A stretch of 64,000 nt of DNA from CBDEGK01 sp965237855 (lineage in GTDB: Bacteria; Pseudomonadota; Gammaproteobacteria; Pseudomonadales; Halieaceae). A program made the position numbers and the translations under genes. Position 1 is the stretch's first letter, and each line of letters opens with the position of its first letter. Location of the stretch: NCBI GenBank assembly GCA_965237855.1, contig CBDEGK010000008.1:1-64000 (forward strand), given 5' to 3'. Below are positions 17,409 to 24,921 of the stretch, in pieces. The notes under the pieces were generated by a model. The model worked only from the letters and a program-made list of their open reading frames with translations. It ran no database searches and was not told the DNA's origin.

Positions 17409-17964
17409 AGGTCACACCGGCCACATCCGTGAGGGTGTGGTTATCCGCATCCGCATCACCGGTAAACGAACGCAATCCACTACGGTCACGGAGCGTGGAG
17501 TGGATCGCCTCATCCCCCGGGCGATTGATCATTGCCGTCACCACAGTGCCGGCCTGAACGCCCTGGGGCAACTGGGCGGCCAGTACCCGGGCCGTGGTGG
17601 TGTCGGGGACCACCAGGCTCAAACGTGCCGTCAAGGTATCCACGACGACCGCCAGGGTCCAGTCGGTGCCATAGACACTGGTTCCCGTTACCAGGTAGCC
17701 ACCGTTGATGAGGGTATCGATGCGCGTGTCGGTACCGGCCGGGTCCACCGGCCAACGATCTGCCAACGCAGGACTGGCATCGGCATAGGCGTTGCGGGTG
17801 GCATCCAGTATCTGCAAACCCTCACGCGCCGTTTGCTGCCATTGTAGATTGGCCACATCCACCGCCTCGTCACCCATCTGACGGGCGCTGATCAAGGCCA
17901 GCACGCCCAGGGCAATCAAGACCCCGAGTAACACCATGCCGCGCTGTTTCTCGTTACCGGTCAT
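17398..17964 (-). CDS. Prepilin-like protein
   Basis: A 188-residue protein with a type IV-like N-terminus: basic leader MTGNEKQRG, then a hydrophobic helix MVLLGVLIALGVLALIS. The mature +5 residue is Gly, not the usual Glu. It shares PAGTDTRIDTLINGGYL with the larger pilin next to it, so the two are paralogues or partners. I chose the ATG at 17964 because it places the leader correctly; longer starts would put a Pro-rich stretch before it. It overlaps the upstream small gene by 11 bases and the downstream gene by 11 bases, so the three form a tight operon. Confidence 0.65.
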   Translation of the reverse strand: MTGNEKQRGMVLLGVLIALGVLALISARQMGDEAVDVANLQWQQTAREGLQILDATRNAYADASPALADRWPVDPAGTDTRIDTLINGGYLVTGTSVYGTDWTLAVVVDTLTARLSLVVPDTTTARVLAAQLPQGVQAGTVVTAMINRPGDEAIHSTLRDRSGLRSFTGDADADNHTLTDVAGVTYAP

Positions 17965-18197
17965 AGCGCACCTTGAGGGCATAGTTGCCCTGCCAGGGGT
18001 TGGTCCCGGTTCCGCTGCCAACCGTATTACCGATGGCCAACTGGGCCATGGTCATTATCACCACTTCAACAAGTACTTCCGGTCGGTCGAGTCGCGCCGC
18101 TCCCTTATCCTTTAAAAGGCCTTTTAAAGAGATGACCGCTTCATGCTCGGTGCTACCGCTCACACCCGGATTGGCGCAACTCACTCCACCCGGTGAT

Positions 18198-18205
<8 letters not shown>
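17954..18205 (-). CDS. Small unrecognised protein upstream of pilins
   Basis: An 83-residue protein starting MSKSPGGVSCANPG and ending GNYALKVRYDR. I do not recognise the family. A helix-like middle (EVLVEVVIMTMAQLAIG) precedes a Gly/Thr-rich tail. ATG at 18205 sits in ATGAGTAA, overlapping the stop of an Asp-rich reading frame, with GAGG upstream, which suggests coupled translation. The same frame stays open leftwards through the 60-bp repeat array up to 18988. A 344-residue repeat protein is therefore possible but less likely. Confidence 0.5.
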
Positions 18206-18290
<85 letters not shown>

Positions 18291-18950
18291 ACTGCGCCAT
18301 ACTCGTGATTCGGAGTGGGACCGGCGGTCCCACCGTGCCCCTCGGGGTTCACTGCGCCATACTCGTGATTCGGAGTGGGACCGGCGGTCCCACCGTGCCC
18401 CTCGGGGTTCACTGCGCCATACTCGTGATTCGGAGTGGGACCGGCGGTCCCACCGTGCCCCTCGGGGTTCACTGCGCCATACTCGTGATTCGGAGTGGGA
18501 CCGGCGGTCCCACCGTGCCCCTCGGGGTTCACTGCGCCATACTCGTGATTCGGAGTGGGACCGGCGGTCCCACCGTGCCCCTCGGGGTTCACTGCGCCAT
18601 ACTCGTGATTCGGAGTGGGACCGGCGGTCCCACCGTGCCCCTCGGGGTTCACTGCGCCATACTCGTGATTCGGAGTGGGACCGGCGGTCTCACCGTGCCC
18701 CTCGGGGTTCACTGCGCCATACTCGTGATTCGGAGTGGGACCGGCGGTCCCACCGTGCCCCTCGGGGTTCACTGCGCCATACTCGTGATTCGGAGTGGGA
18801 CCGGCGGTCCCACCGTGCCCCTCGGGGTTCACTGCGCCATACTCGTGATTCGGAGTGGGACCGGCGGTCCCACCGTGCCCCTCGGGGTTCACTGCGCCAT
18901 ACTCGTGATTCGGAGTGGGACCGGCGGTCCCACCGTGCCCCTCGGAGTTC
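18291..18950. repeat. Eleven 60-bp tandem repeats, each with a perfect hairpin
   Basis: Eleven head-to-tail units, almost identical. Each contains the palindrome GTGGGACC-GGC-GGTCCCAC (8-base arms, 3-base loop). Unit 7 carries a C-to-T change near 18690 that breaks one pair and creates a stop in one minus frame. Unit 11 diverges at its edge (CGGAGTTCATGG). On the minus strand each unit has ATGGCGCAGTGA, a three-codon frame. Because 60 is divisible by three, several frames stay open on both strands, which makes apparent genes unreliable here. No spacers exist, so it is not a CRISPR. The stretch 18206-18972 holds nothing else certain. Confidence 0.95.
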
Positions 18951-18972
18951 ATGGCGCAAAAAAACCGGACCC

Positions 18973-20262
18973 TCATTTCTGATGCCATACCGGGTCTCGG
19001 TCCAGTAACGGCGAGTGGTAGGTGGAGTTGAGTTCCAGGGCAGCCCGAACCTCCTCACCGTATTCATCCAACTGGAACTCGCCCTTGTTCTGGCGCTCAA
19101 TCAGGGCTCGAACATAGGCCGGCAGGTTGCGGATGGGGGTTGCCAATCCCGCCTTTGCGGCCAGTAACTTGCCCAGTAATTGGCACAACAGGAGCTGGGA
19201 CAGCTCCGGGGTGAGGGACTGTTGGAACATCCGCGAGAGTATTTGCAGGTACGGCAATCGATCGACAAAGGTCCAGGCAATGGGCTCAAGGTACGGTGAC
19301 TCCTCAAGCCAAGGGAAGTACCGTTCAATCAACCGGGATACCTCGGCAATCTCCAAACCGCACAGCGCATCAAGGTCTGTCGGTGGTACCGCCGACACCG
19401 GTAACGACTCATTCTCGCGCGGGCGTGAGTTAGTATTATTATTAAAACTACTACAACAACTACTGTGGGAAAGATTCTTACCCCGGTCAGCCACCGGGGT
19501 AAGATTTTTACCCTGGTGGCCAGTATCCAACGTAAGAATCTTACTCTGGCTCCCTGAATGCCCTGATATGGTTGATTTTTGGGTTTTCGAGGTCGTTTCA
19601 GGCGGATTAGCCGGGGTAAGAATCTTACCCCGGCTCTCGGCTTTCTGAATCCGGTGCATTACCCCACCCAGTAAGGTGGTCTGTTTGGGTGATTCAAGGG
19701 CACCCACCTGGTCCAAGGTCTCGATCGCGAGTGTCTTGGCTGCTTTCGGGTAGCGATCATGGGTTGCACAGGCCATGTCATCCAGAAATTCCGCATAACT
19801 AGGGTCCAGCAACAAGGTCTCCCATAGGGGCAGGGGTTCCTCATGCAACATGTAGATATCACCCACATTGCGTCCCTGGTCGTCACGGACACGACGACAC
19901 AGGGTCATCCAGCGGTGAAGCCGGAGGATGGAGCGGCTCTTGGTCACAGTCGGACCGGAGCACGGCACCAGGGAGGCGATTTCATCTCGCCGGGGCGCCT
20001 CAGTCAGGGTCGTGGTTGCAGTGAACAAGGCTCGCATGATGCTCCAGATGGTTTTTTCCGTCGGTCCAATCCCGTCACCCGCAAATAACAGCTCATGGGG
20101 AATCGAGTGATGTACACTGCCCGAGAACAACAACGCCGTGCGATCACTTCCCACCCGCCGGGCGCGGTCCTGACTACCCCGCTGAATCAGGCTCGCCGCA
20201 GCGGCATCGATCTGCTCCCGCAGGGCCATGACGTTTAACTCACTGTGGTGTGGGTTCGACAT
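18973..20262 (-). CDS. STY4528-like ICE/pathogenicity-island replication protein
   Basis: A 429-residue protein resembling the STY4528 family found in SPI-7/PFGI-1-type integrative elements, thought to act in element replication. The N-terminal half (HSIPHELLFAGDGIGPTEKT, DEIASLVPCSGPTVTKSRSI) looks like a winged-helix DNA-binding region. Residues 210-266 are a low-complexity linker with repeated GKxLTP / SKILTL encoded by four palindromic DNA repeats. The C-terminal third is helical (LDALCGLEIAEVSRLIERYF, LPAYVRALIERQ). It starts two bases after the DUF2857 gene stop, in an operon with parA and parB. The minisatellite array begins 22 bases beyond its stop. Confidence 0.75.
   Translation of the reverse strand: MSNPHHSELNVMALREQIDAAAASLIQRGSQDRARRVGSDRTALLFSGSVHHSIPHELLFAGDGIGPTEKTIWSIMRALFTATTTLTEAPRRDEIASLVPCSGPTVTKSRSILRLHRWMTLCRRVRDDQGRNVGDIYMLHEEPLPLWETLLLDPSYAEFLDDMACATHDRYPKAAKTLAIETLDQVGALESPKQTTLLGGVMHRIQKAESRGKILTPANPPETTSKTQKSTISGHSGSQSKILTLDTGHQGKNLTPVADRGKNLSHSSCCSSFNNNTNSRPRENESLPVSAVPPTDLDALCGLEIAEVSRLIERYFPWLEESPYLEPIAWTFVDRLPYLQILSRMFQQSLTPELSQLLLCQLLGKLLAAKAGLATPIRNLPAYVRALIERQNKGEFQLDEYGEEVRAALELNSTYHSPLLDRDPVWHQK
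19468..19633. repeat. Four iteron-like palindromes inside the replication gene
   Basis: The repeats centre at 19475, 19505, 19538 and 19622. The best, 19611-19633, is a perfect palindrome with 11-base arms CCGGGGTAAGA / TCTTACCCCGG around one base. The others (19468-19486, 19494-19516, 19531-19549) are imperfect versions of the same sequence. Spacings are 30, 33 and 84 bases. They lie within the linker-coding part of the gene, as the lambda O sites lie in gene O. Confidence 0.8.
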
Positions 20263-20263
20263 G

Positions 20264-20836
20264 TCAGACGGCGGTCAGGTCAATGCCGCCGCTATCCTCC
20301 AGGGCGGTCCACACCTGGTCCAGTCGAAGACCGGTCTCCCGCCCCACGCACACCAGTATCTCTAACGGCTCATACGTCGCCTCACCGGTCGTTAGCCTGT
20401 GATAGGCCGTCATGACCTGAATTTCGTCATCCTCCTGCAACTTTTCGATACGACCCGTGGCATGCTTGGGCAGGTTGAGGGTGCGCCGCCGATCAGAGAA
20501 TTCCCGTCGATTGATGCCGGTGAAGGCGTACAGCATGGGTTGTCGTAATCCCAGCCGGATGGCCTCATTAATCAAACGTTCCCGGGCCGCCTCGCGGCTG
20601 GTATGTTTGAACAGCAGCTCCATGGCCTTTAAATTGAACTTGATATCAATCAGGCTGGTTTGCAGGGTGCGAGCAAAGACCATGCTATCCAGATCCAGGG
20701 TTTGTAGTTGCTCCACGGTTTTCGGGTCCGCACCCATGTGTTGCAAGGTTTTGTAGTCGTGTTTTTGCAGGGCCTCGACCGCGGTAAGAATCACGGTCCG
20801 GTTGAGTAGGGCAAGATGACTTGATACGTCCGTCAT
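20264..20836 (-). CDS. DUF2857-type ICE protein
   Basis: A 190-residue, mostly helical protein of unknown function, of the DUF2857 type that sits between parB and the STY4528 gene in PFGI-1/SPI-7-like elements. Visible features are a basic middle (INRREFSDRRRTL, LPKHATGRIEKL), which could contact DNA, and an N-terminal helical region. I chose the ATG at 20836, which follows the parB stop by four bases; a start at 20854 would overlap parB. Function beyond association with partition and replication is not inferable. Confidence 0.65.
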   Translation of the reverse strand: MTDVSSHLALLNRTVILTAVEALQKHDYKTLQHMGADPKTVEQLQTLDLDSMVFARTLQTSLIDIKFNLKAMELLFKHTSREAARERLINEAIRLGLRQPMLYAFTGINRREFSDRRRTLNLPKHATGRIEKLQEDDEIQVMTAYHRLTTGEATYEPLEILVCVGRETGLRLDQVWTALEDSGGIDLTAV

Positions 20837-20840
20837 GGCA

Positions 20841-22373
20841 TCACTCCTGCTCAATCTGACTGTGATTGAACTGCAGAATCAGTTCTTCCAATTGCCGCAA
20901 GAGTCCAAGGCCAGTACCGGGGTTATCCCGGTCCACGTAGGGGTCAACACGCAGAAAAAGCAATCCGGTGAAAGCCTCTGCCATCAGGCCCCAGTCACCC
21001 TGAAACAGTTGGTCACACAATCCTGCGTTGATGCTGTGATAGGTAGGTGGCTCCGCCAGATCAATGGCGTGAGAGAATTGCGCAAGTGTGGCCAGGATCG
21101 CCAGTTGCGGCAGCTTATCCGGAGACAGCTGCACGTTATCCAAATCCACCGCAAACCCCACGCCGTTGTCAGTGAGCCTCAGGTGCTCATTCAATTCCAG
21201 GCTGCCTGCCAGCGACTGCACCAGGCGTTGGATCTCTAAGACCACCGCTCCAGCATCGGTAGTCCGATTACTGGCTGTGGGTTTGTGGTGAGACTGCTGG
21301 CTCTGAGTGATAACAACGGGTTCAGGAGTATCAGCACCATTGTTATCAGTTTGGGAAACACTTTGATTCACAGCAGCTGAATTGTCGGAAGGTTTCTGAC
21401 CAACCGCTGCCAAGGGAATTGACGACGATGCCGCTAGTTCCGTGTGTGCTGGCGCCTCACCTTCCGTGCTGGTTTCTGAGTGGCTCCCACGCTCCCTTGT
21501 CGTGATTTGACCACCGCGCATGATGGCTTCGATCTCCGCATCGACAATACCAATGCCCCGGATATCGAGGTGATCCTGAATCCGGGGGTACAGCGTCTGC
21601 TGGAATTCCTGCACGGTGAAGGTGGAAGAATCCGTATCGTGTAGTGCTTGGTTCCAGAGACTGTTGAAACTTGCCTCATCCTCTTCAAGGACGACCCAGT
21701 ACTCTCTGGCCGCTGTCTCCAACTTGCGAAGCCTCTTAACACTGTCGCGCCCAAGGCCCGCCCAGAATGCTTCGGGAATATGAGAAAACAGACTCTCACC
21801 CGCGTATAACATCACTGATAAATGATTGTGATACAGAGTCCAACCAGTCTCAGTGATACGTTTGGCAAGTTCCCTGACAGACAGGTTGTCCAGCCCATCC
21901 TGTTCCATGAACAAATCACGCAGCTGGATGGCGGCCAGGGTCCGATCAATGAACAGCATTCTGCCGTGCAGTTCGTTCTCGACCAGGTGGCCGGCCAGGG
22001 TGTCGATCTCACTGACCCAGGGTCGGTAGCTGCATTCGATCTGGAAGAAGCGTGGATCCTGGGTTTCCGCCCACAGTTCATTGAGTATCTGTAAGCGGGT
22101 GTTGCCACCATCACGGATCATGTATTTTTGGCCGCTCGGGCGGACGGTGATGTTTGGCGCATGATCCAGACCCTTGGTGAGTATGGATGTTTTTATATCT
22201 TCGTAGAGGGGGTTTTGGGATTGCCTGGGGTTCAGATCATAGGACTCCAACTGGTCCAGCGTGATGGTGAGCGTGCAGGCGGCCGCCGGGGCGTGAAGTT
22301 CGTCCGTGACGTCACCGGCAGGTTCTTTTGCAGCAAACAAGCGCGTCAGGTTGTTGTTGTCGCTGTCGTTCAT
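20841..22373 (-). CDS. parB: ParB-family partition protein (ICE type)
   Basis: A 510-residue protein similar to the PFGI-1-class ParB-related proteins. A ParB/Srx-like N-terminal domain spans about 35-150 (ITLDQLESYDLNPRQSQNP, PSGQKYMIRDGGNTRLQ, then LAGHLVENELHGRML). An HTH-like segment follows (LSVRELAKRITETGWTLYHN). A long Ser/Thr/Gln-rich linker spans about 290-370, then a C-terminal domain. It should bind a centromere-like site and work with ParA to keep the excised or replicating element. It overlaps parA by four bases. Confidence 0.82.
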   Translation of the reverse strand: MNDSDNNNLTRLFAAKEPAGDVTDELHAPAAACTLTITLDQLESYDLNPRQSQNPLYEDIKTSILTKGLDHAPNITVRPSGQKYMIRDGGNTRLQILNELWAETQDPRFFQIECSYRPWVSEIDTLAGHLVENELHGRMLFIDRTLAAIQLRDLFMEQDGLDNLSVRELAKRITETGWTLYHNHLSVMLYAGESLFSHIPEAFWAGLGRDSVKRLRKLETAAREYWVVLEEDEASFNSLWNQALHDTDSSTFTVQEFQQTLYPRIQDHLDIRGIGIVDAEIEAIMRGGQITTRERGSHSETSTEGEAPAHTELAASSSIPLAAVGQKPSDNSAAVNQSVSQTDNNGADTPEPVVITQSQQSHHKPTASNRTTDAGAVVLEIQRLVQSLAGSLELNEHLRLTDNGVGFAVDLDNVQLSPDKLPQLAILATLAQFSHAIDLAEPPTYHSINAGLCDQLFQGDWGLMAEAFTGLLFLRVDPYVDRDNPGTGLGLLRQLEELILQFNHSQIEQE

Positions 22374-23242
22374 GACTGAGCCTCCTTTGCAACATCACAC
22401 GTGAGTTCAGGGAGTAATTCATCGACAACAGCATCCAGCATGGCTTTGGCGTCCGTTCTCGCCGTTCGATCACTCAACTCAGGATGAAAGGCGGGAAGCC
22501 CTTGTCCCAATGACTTGTTGAATATGACGCGTTGTCCCAACGAAGCCCTTAGAACCTCGACCGACAGACCGGGAAATCCCTCCAATTGCTTGCGAAAGTC
22601 CTCACCGTTGGCCAGGAAATGCTCGGTTTTCTGTTGATCGACCACATTGACCTGTACCCGGTTAAACAGAATTTTGAGGGGTGGAAATGCCTTACCGGTG
22701 ATGGTGGGGAGCTCCGGTTTGATCGGCAGCATGGAATGCAGCCGGGGAATCAGGCCTGCCATCAATTCCCTGACATCCATCAGGTTGGGCAGTACCGGCG
22801 ACACCAGCATGTCAGAGGCGAGGATGACGGATTCCTGGATTGATCCCTGGGCCCCCATCGTGTCAATCAAGATGTAGTCAAATTGGTCACCGATGCCCTC
22901 CAGTGCGAGGCTCAAAAAGGCATGATGATTAGTCGCTTTCCGCAGAAAACTGACGATGACGCCTGATTGCTCACCCTGTGGGTCATCACTGCGAATGAGT
23001 GACAGGCGGTCAAATATTGTTTTGGAGAGGCTGTTCTGTGCATCGGCCTGTATGAACATTTGCTGAAGGCCGTATTTTGCGCGATTTTCCTGAGTAAACA
23101 GGAACGTGAGTGATTGCTGTGGATCGCCGTCTATCAGGCAGACTCGCTGGCCACGATCGGCCAGCAGACAACCCAAATTGTAAACAACGGTGGTTTTGCC
23201 GGTGCCTCCTTTATTGGAGACTACACCCAGTACTTTTGCCAT
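22370..23242 (-). CDS. parA: ParA-family partition ATPase
   Basis: A 290-residue deviant-Walker ATPase. Walker A is VSNKGGTGKTT with the signature lysine, Walker A' is LIDGDPQQS, and Walker B is ILIDTMGAQG. It partitions DNA together with ParB. I chose ATG at 23242 (MAKVLGVVSNKGG); a TTG at 23254 is the only upstream option. It is the first gene of the parA-parB-DUF2857-STY4528 operon. In related elements parA lies close to one end, which fits the chromosomal thiI gene beginning only 120 bases away. A palindrome at 23252-23268 could be its operator. Confidence 0.9.
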   Translation of the reverse strand: MAKVLGVVSNKGGTGKTTVVYNLGCLLADRGQRVCLIDGDPQQSLTFLFTQENRAKYGLQQMFIQADAQNSLSKTIFDRLSLIRSDDPQGEQSGVIVSFLRKATNHHAFLSLALEGIGDQFDYILIDTMGAQGSIQESVILASDMLVSPVLPNLMDVRELMAGLIPRLHSMLPIKPELPTITGKAFPPLKILFNRVQVNVVDQQKTEHFLANGEDFRKQLEGFPGLSVEVLRASLGQRVIFNKSLGQGLPAFHPELSDRTARTDAKAMLDAVVDELLPELTCDVAKEAQS

Positions 23243-23251
23243 ATTCCACTC

Positions 23252-23268
23252 CAAATTTGAGAAATTTG
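23252..23268. promoter_or_regulatory. Palindrome upstream of parA (possible operator)
   Basis: CAAATTT-GAG-AAATTTG, perfect 7-base arms, 10 bases before the parA start and overlapping its ribosome-binding region. The position fits autoregulation by ParA or ParB, or a parS-like site. Not recognised as any known site. Confidence 0.4.
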
Positions 23269-23362
23269 TGTGGAATTGACACCAAAAAATTTGAAAAGAA
23301 GTTGGTCAGAACGGCTAGAATAGGGGCCTACTGACCGATCCGACCACTACAGAGCAGGTGTT

Positions 23363-24820
23363 ATGGCGGCAATCAAATTCATTGTCAAGTTTTTTCCGGA
23401 AATCACCATCAAGTCCAAGCCGGTCAGACGCCAGTTTGTCGGGCAATTGGCCGGTAACGTGAAGCAGGTGTTGAGGAACATCGATACCGGTATAACGATA
23501 CGACGGGACTGGGACAAACTGGTGGTGACCAGCACATTGTCAGGGCAGCAGGCGTCCGCACAATTGGCAGATGCCCTCTCGCGGATATCGGGCATTGCCT
23601 ATTTTCTGGATGTGCTTGAATATCCGCTCGGTGATTTTGACTCAGTGCTGGCGCATACCCTGCCTGTCTACAAGGAGCGGTTGGCGGGTAAAACCTTCGC
23701 GGTGCGCTGCAAACGCGCGGGCAAGCACGATTTCAGGTCGATTGACGTGGAGCGACATGTTGGCGGCGGCCTCAACCAACACACAGCGGCTGCCGGGGTC
23801 AACCTCACTCGTCCGGAGGTGACCGTCCAACTGGAAATTCGAGACAACAGCCTCTATGTGGTGAATCAGCGTCACAAGGGTTTGGGAGGCTTTCCCATGG
23901 GCAGCCTGGACCCGGTGCTGTCGCTGATTTCGGGTGGTTTCGATTCCACCGTCGCCAGTTACCTGACCATGAAACGGGGTATGCGCACCCATTTCTGCTT
24001 CTTTAACCTGGGTGGTCGCGATCACGAGATTGGCGTCAAGGAGATGGCACTGTACCTGTGGATGAGGTATGGAAGTACTCACTCCGTACGCTTTATCACG
24101 GTGCCTTTCGAAGAGGTGGTGGCTGAACTACTAACCAATATTGAAGATTCCCAGATGGGCGTGATTCTCAAGCGCATGATGCTGCGCGCGGCGACGCGCC
24201 TGGCGCAGAAGTACGATATTGATGCGCTGGTCACCGGGGAGAGCGTGGCCCAGGTCTCCAGCCAAACCCTGCGTAACCTGGCGGTGATTGATTCGGCCAC
24301 GGAAGCACTGGTGCTGCGGCCCCTCATCAGCTCCGACAAGGAGGACATCATTCGCGTCGCCGCAGAAATAGGGGCGGAGGAATTTGCCGCCAGCATGCCG
24401 GAATACTGCGGGGTAATTTCGGTGAATCCCACCACCCGGGCGCGGCCGGAAAAGGTAGCGGCGGAAGAGCTGCACTTTGATTTTGGAATTTTGGATCGCG
24501 CCGTTGAAAGTGCCAGGGTGCAGAGCATCTGGCAGCTGGCGGACGAAGAATTTGATTGCACGGATGTTGAAGTGCTTGCGGTGCCGCTGGCAGAGAGCGT
24601 GATTATCGATATTCGACACCCCACTGAGGAGGAGCTCAAGCCGCTGCAGGTACAGGCCGAGGTGCGGAAAATACCGTTTTATGAGCTCCACGGCCGCATG
24701 GCCGACCTGGACACCGAGAAAACTTATATGCTCTATTGCGACCGCGGCGTTATCAGTAAATTGCACGCGGGCCATTTAATTGAGTCCGGCTACGCCAACG
24801 TCAAGGTTTACCGGCCCTAG
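23363..24820 (+). CDS. thiI: tRNA 4-thiouridine synthase
   Basis: ThiI makes 4-thiouridine at tRNA position 8 and can pass sulfur to thiazole synthesis. The 485-residue protein has an N-terminal ferredoxin-like/THUMP region (about 1-165), the PP-loop SGGFDS at 190-195 and Cys349 (MPEYCG). A C-terminal rhodanese domain carries the persulfide Cys459 (MLYCDRG). Both cysteines and the extra rhodanese domain match the E. coli type. A TTGAAA/TAGAAT pair at 23291-23321 (19-base spacing) is a possible promoter. The gene is the first chromosomal gene after the mobile region and appears intact. Confidence 0.97.
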   Translation: MAAIKFIVKFFPEITIKSKPVRRQFVGQLAGNVKQVLRNIDTGITIRRDWDKLVVTSTLSGQQASAQLADALSRISGIAYFLDVLEYPLGDFDSVLAHTLPVYKERLAGKTFAVRCKRAGKHDFRSIDVERHVGGGLNQHTAAAGVNLTRPEVTVQLEIRDNSLYVVNQRHKGLGGFPMGSLDPVLSLISGGFDSTVASYLTMKRGMRTHFCFFNLGGRDHEIGVKEMALYLWMRYGSTHSVRFITVPFEEVVAELLTNIEDSQMGVILKRMMLRAATRLAQKYDIDALVTGESVAQVSSQTLRNLAVIDSATEALVLRPLISSDKEDIIRVAAEIGAEEFAASMPEYCGVISVNPTTRARPEKVAAEELHFDFGILDRAVESARVQSIWQLADEEFDCTDVEVLAVPLAESVIIDIRHPTEEELKPLQVQAEVRKIPFYELHGRMADLDTEKTYMLYCDRGVISKLHAGHLIESGYANVKVYRP

Positions 24821-24921
24821 TTGTAACAATACGGGGCTTCGATTTGGTACAAAGTAGCATCGCACCACGGGCGTGATTCATGTAAAATGCGCCACCTTTT
24901 TGTGACCGTGTTCTCCCCAAA

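Noticed and set aside
18291..18950. CRISPR array
   Set aside because: Units are contiguous and identical with no variable spacers, and no cas genes are nearby (the Cas4-like motif at 44546 belongs to a helicase).
23243..23362. tRNA attachment site at the island end
   Set aside because: No cloverleaf, anticodon arm or CCA-like 3' end could be found.
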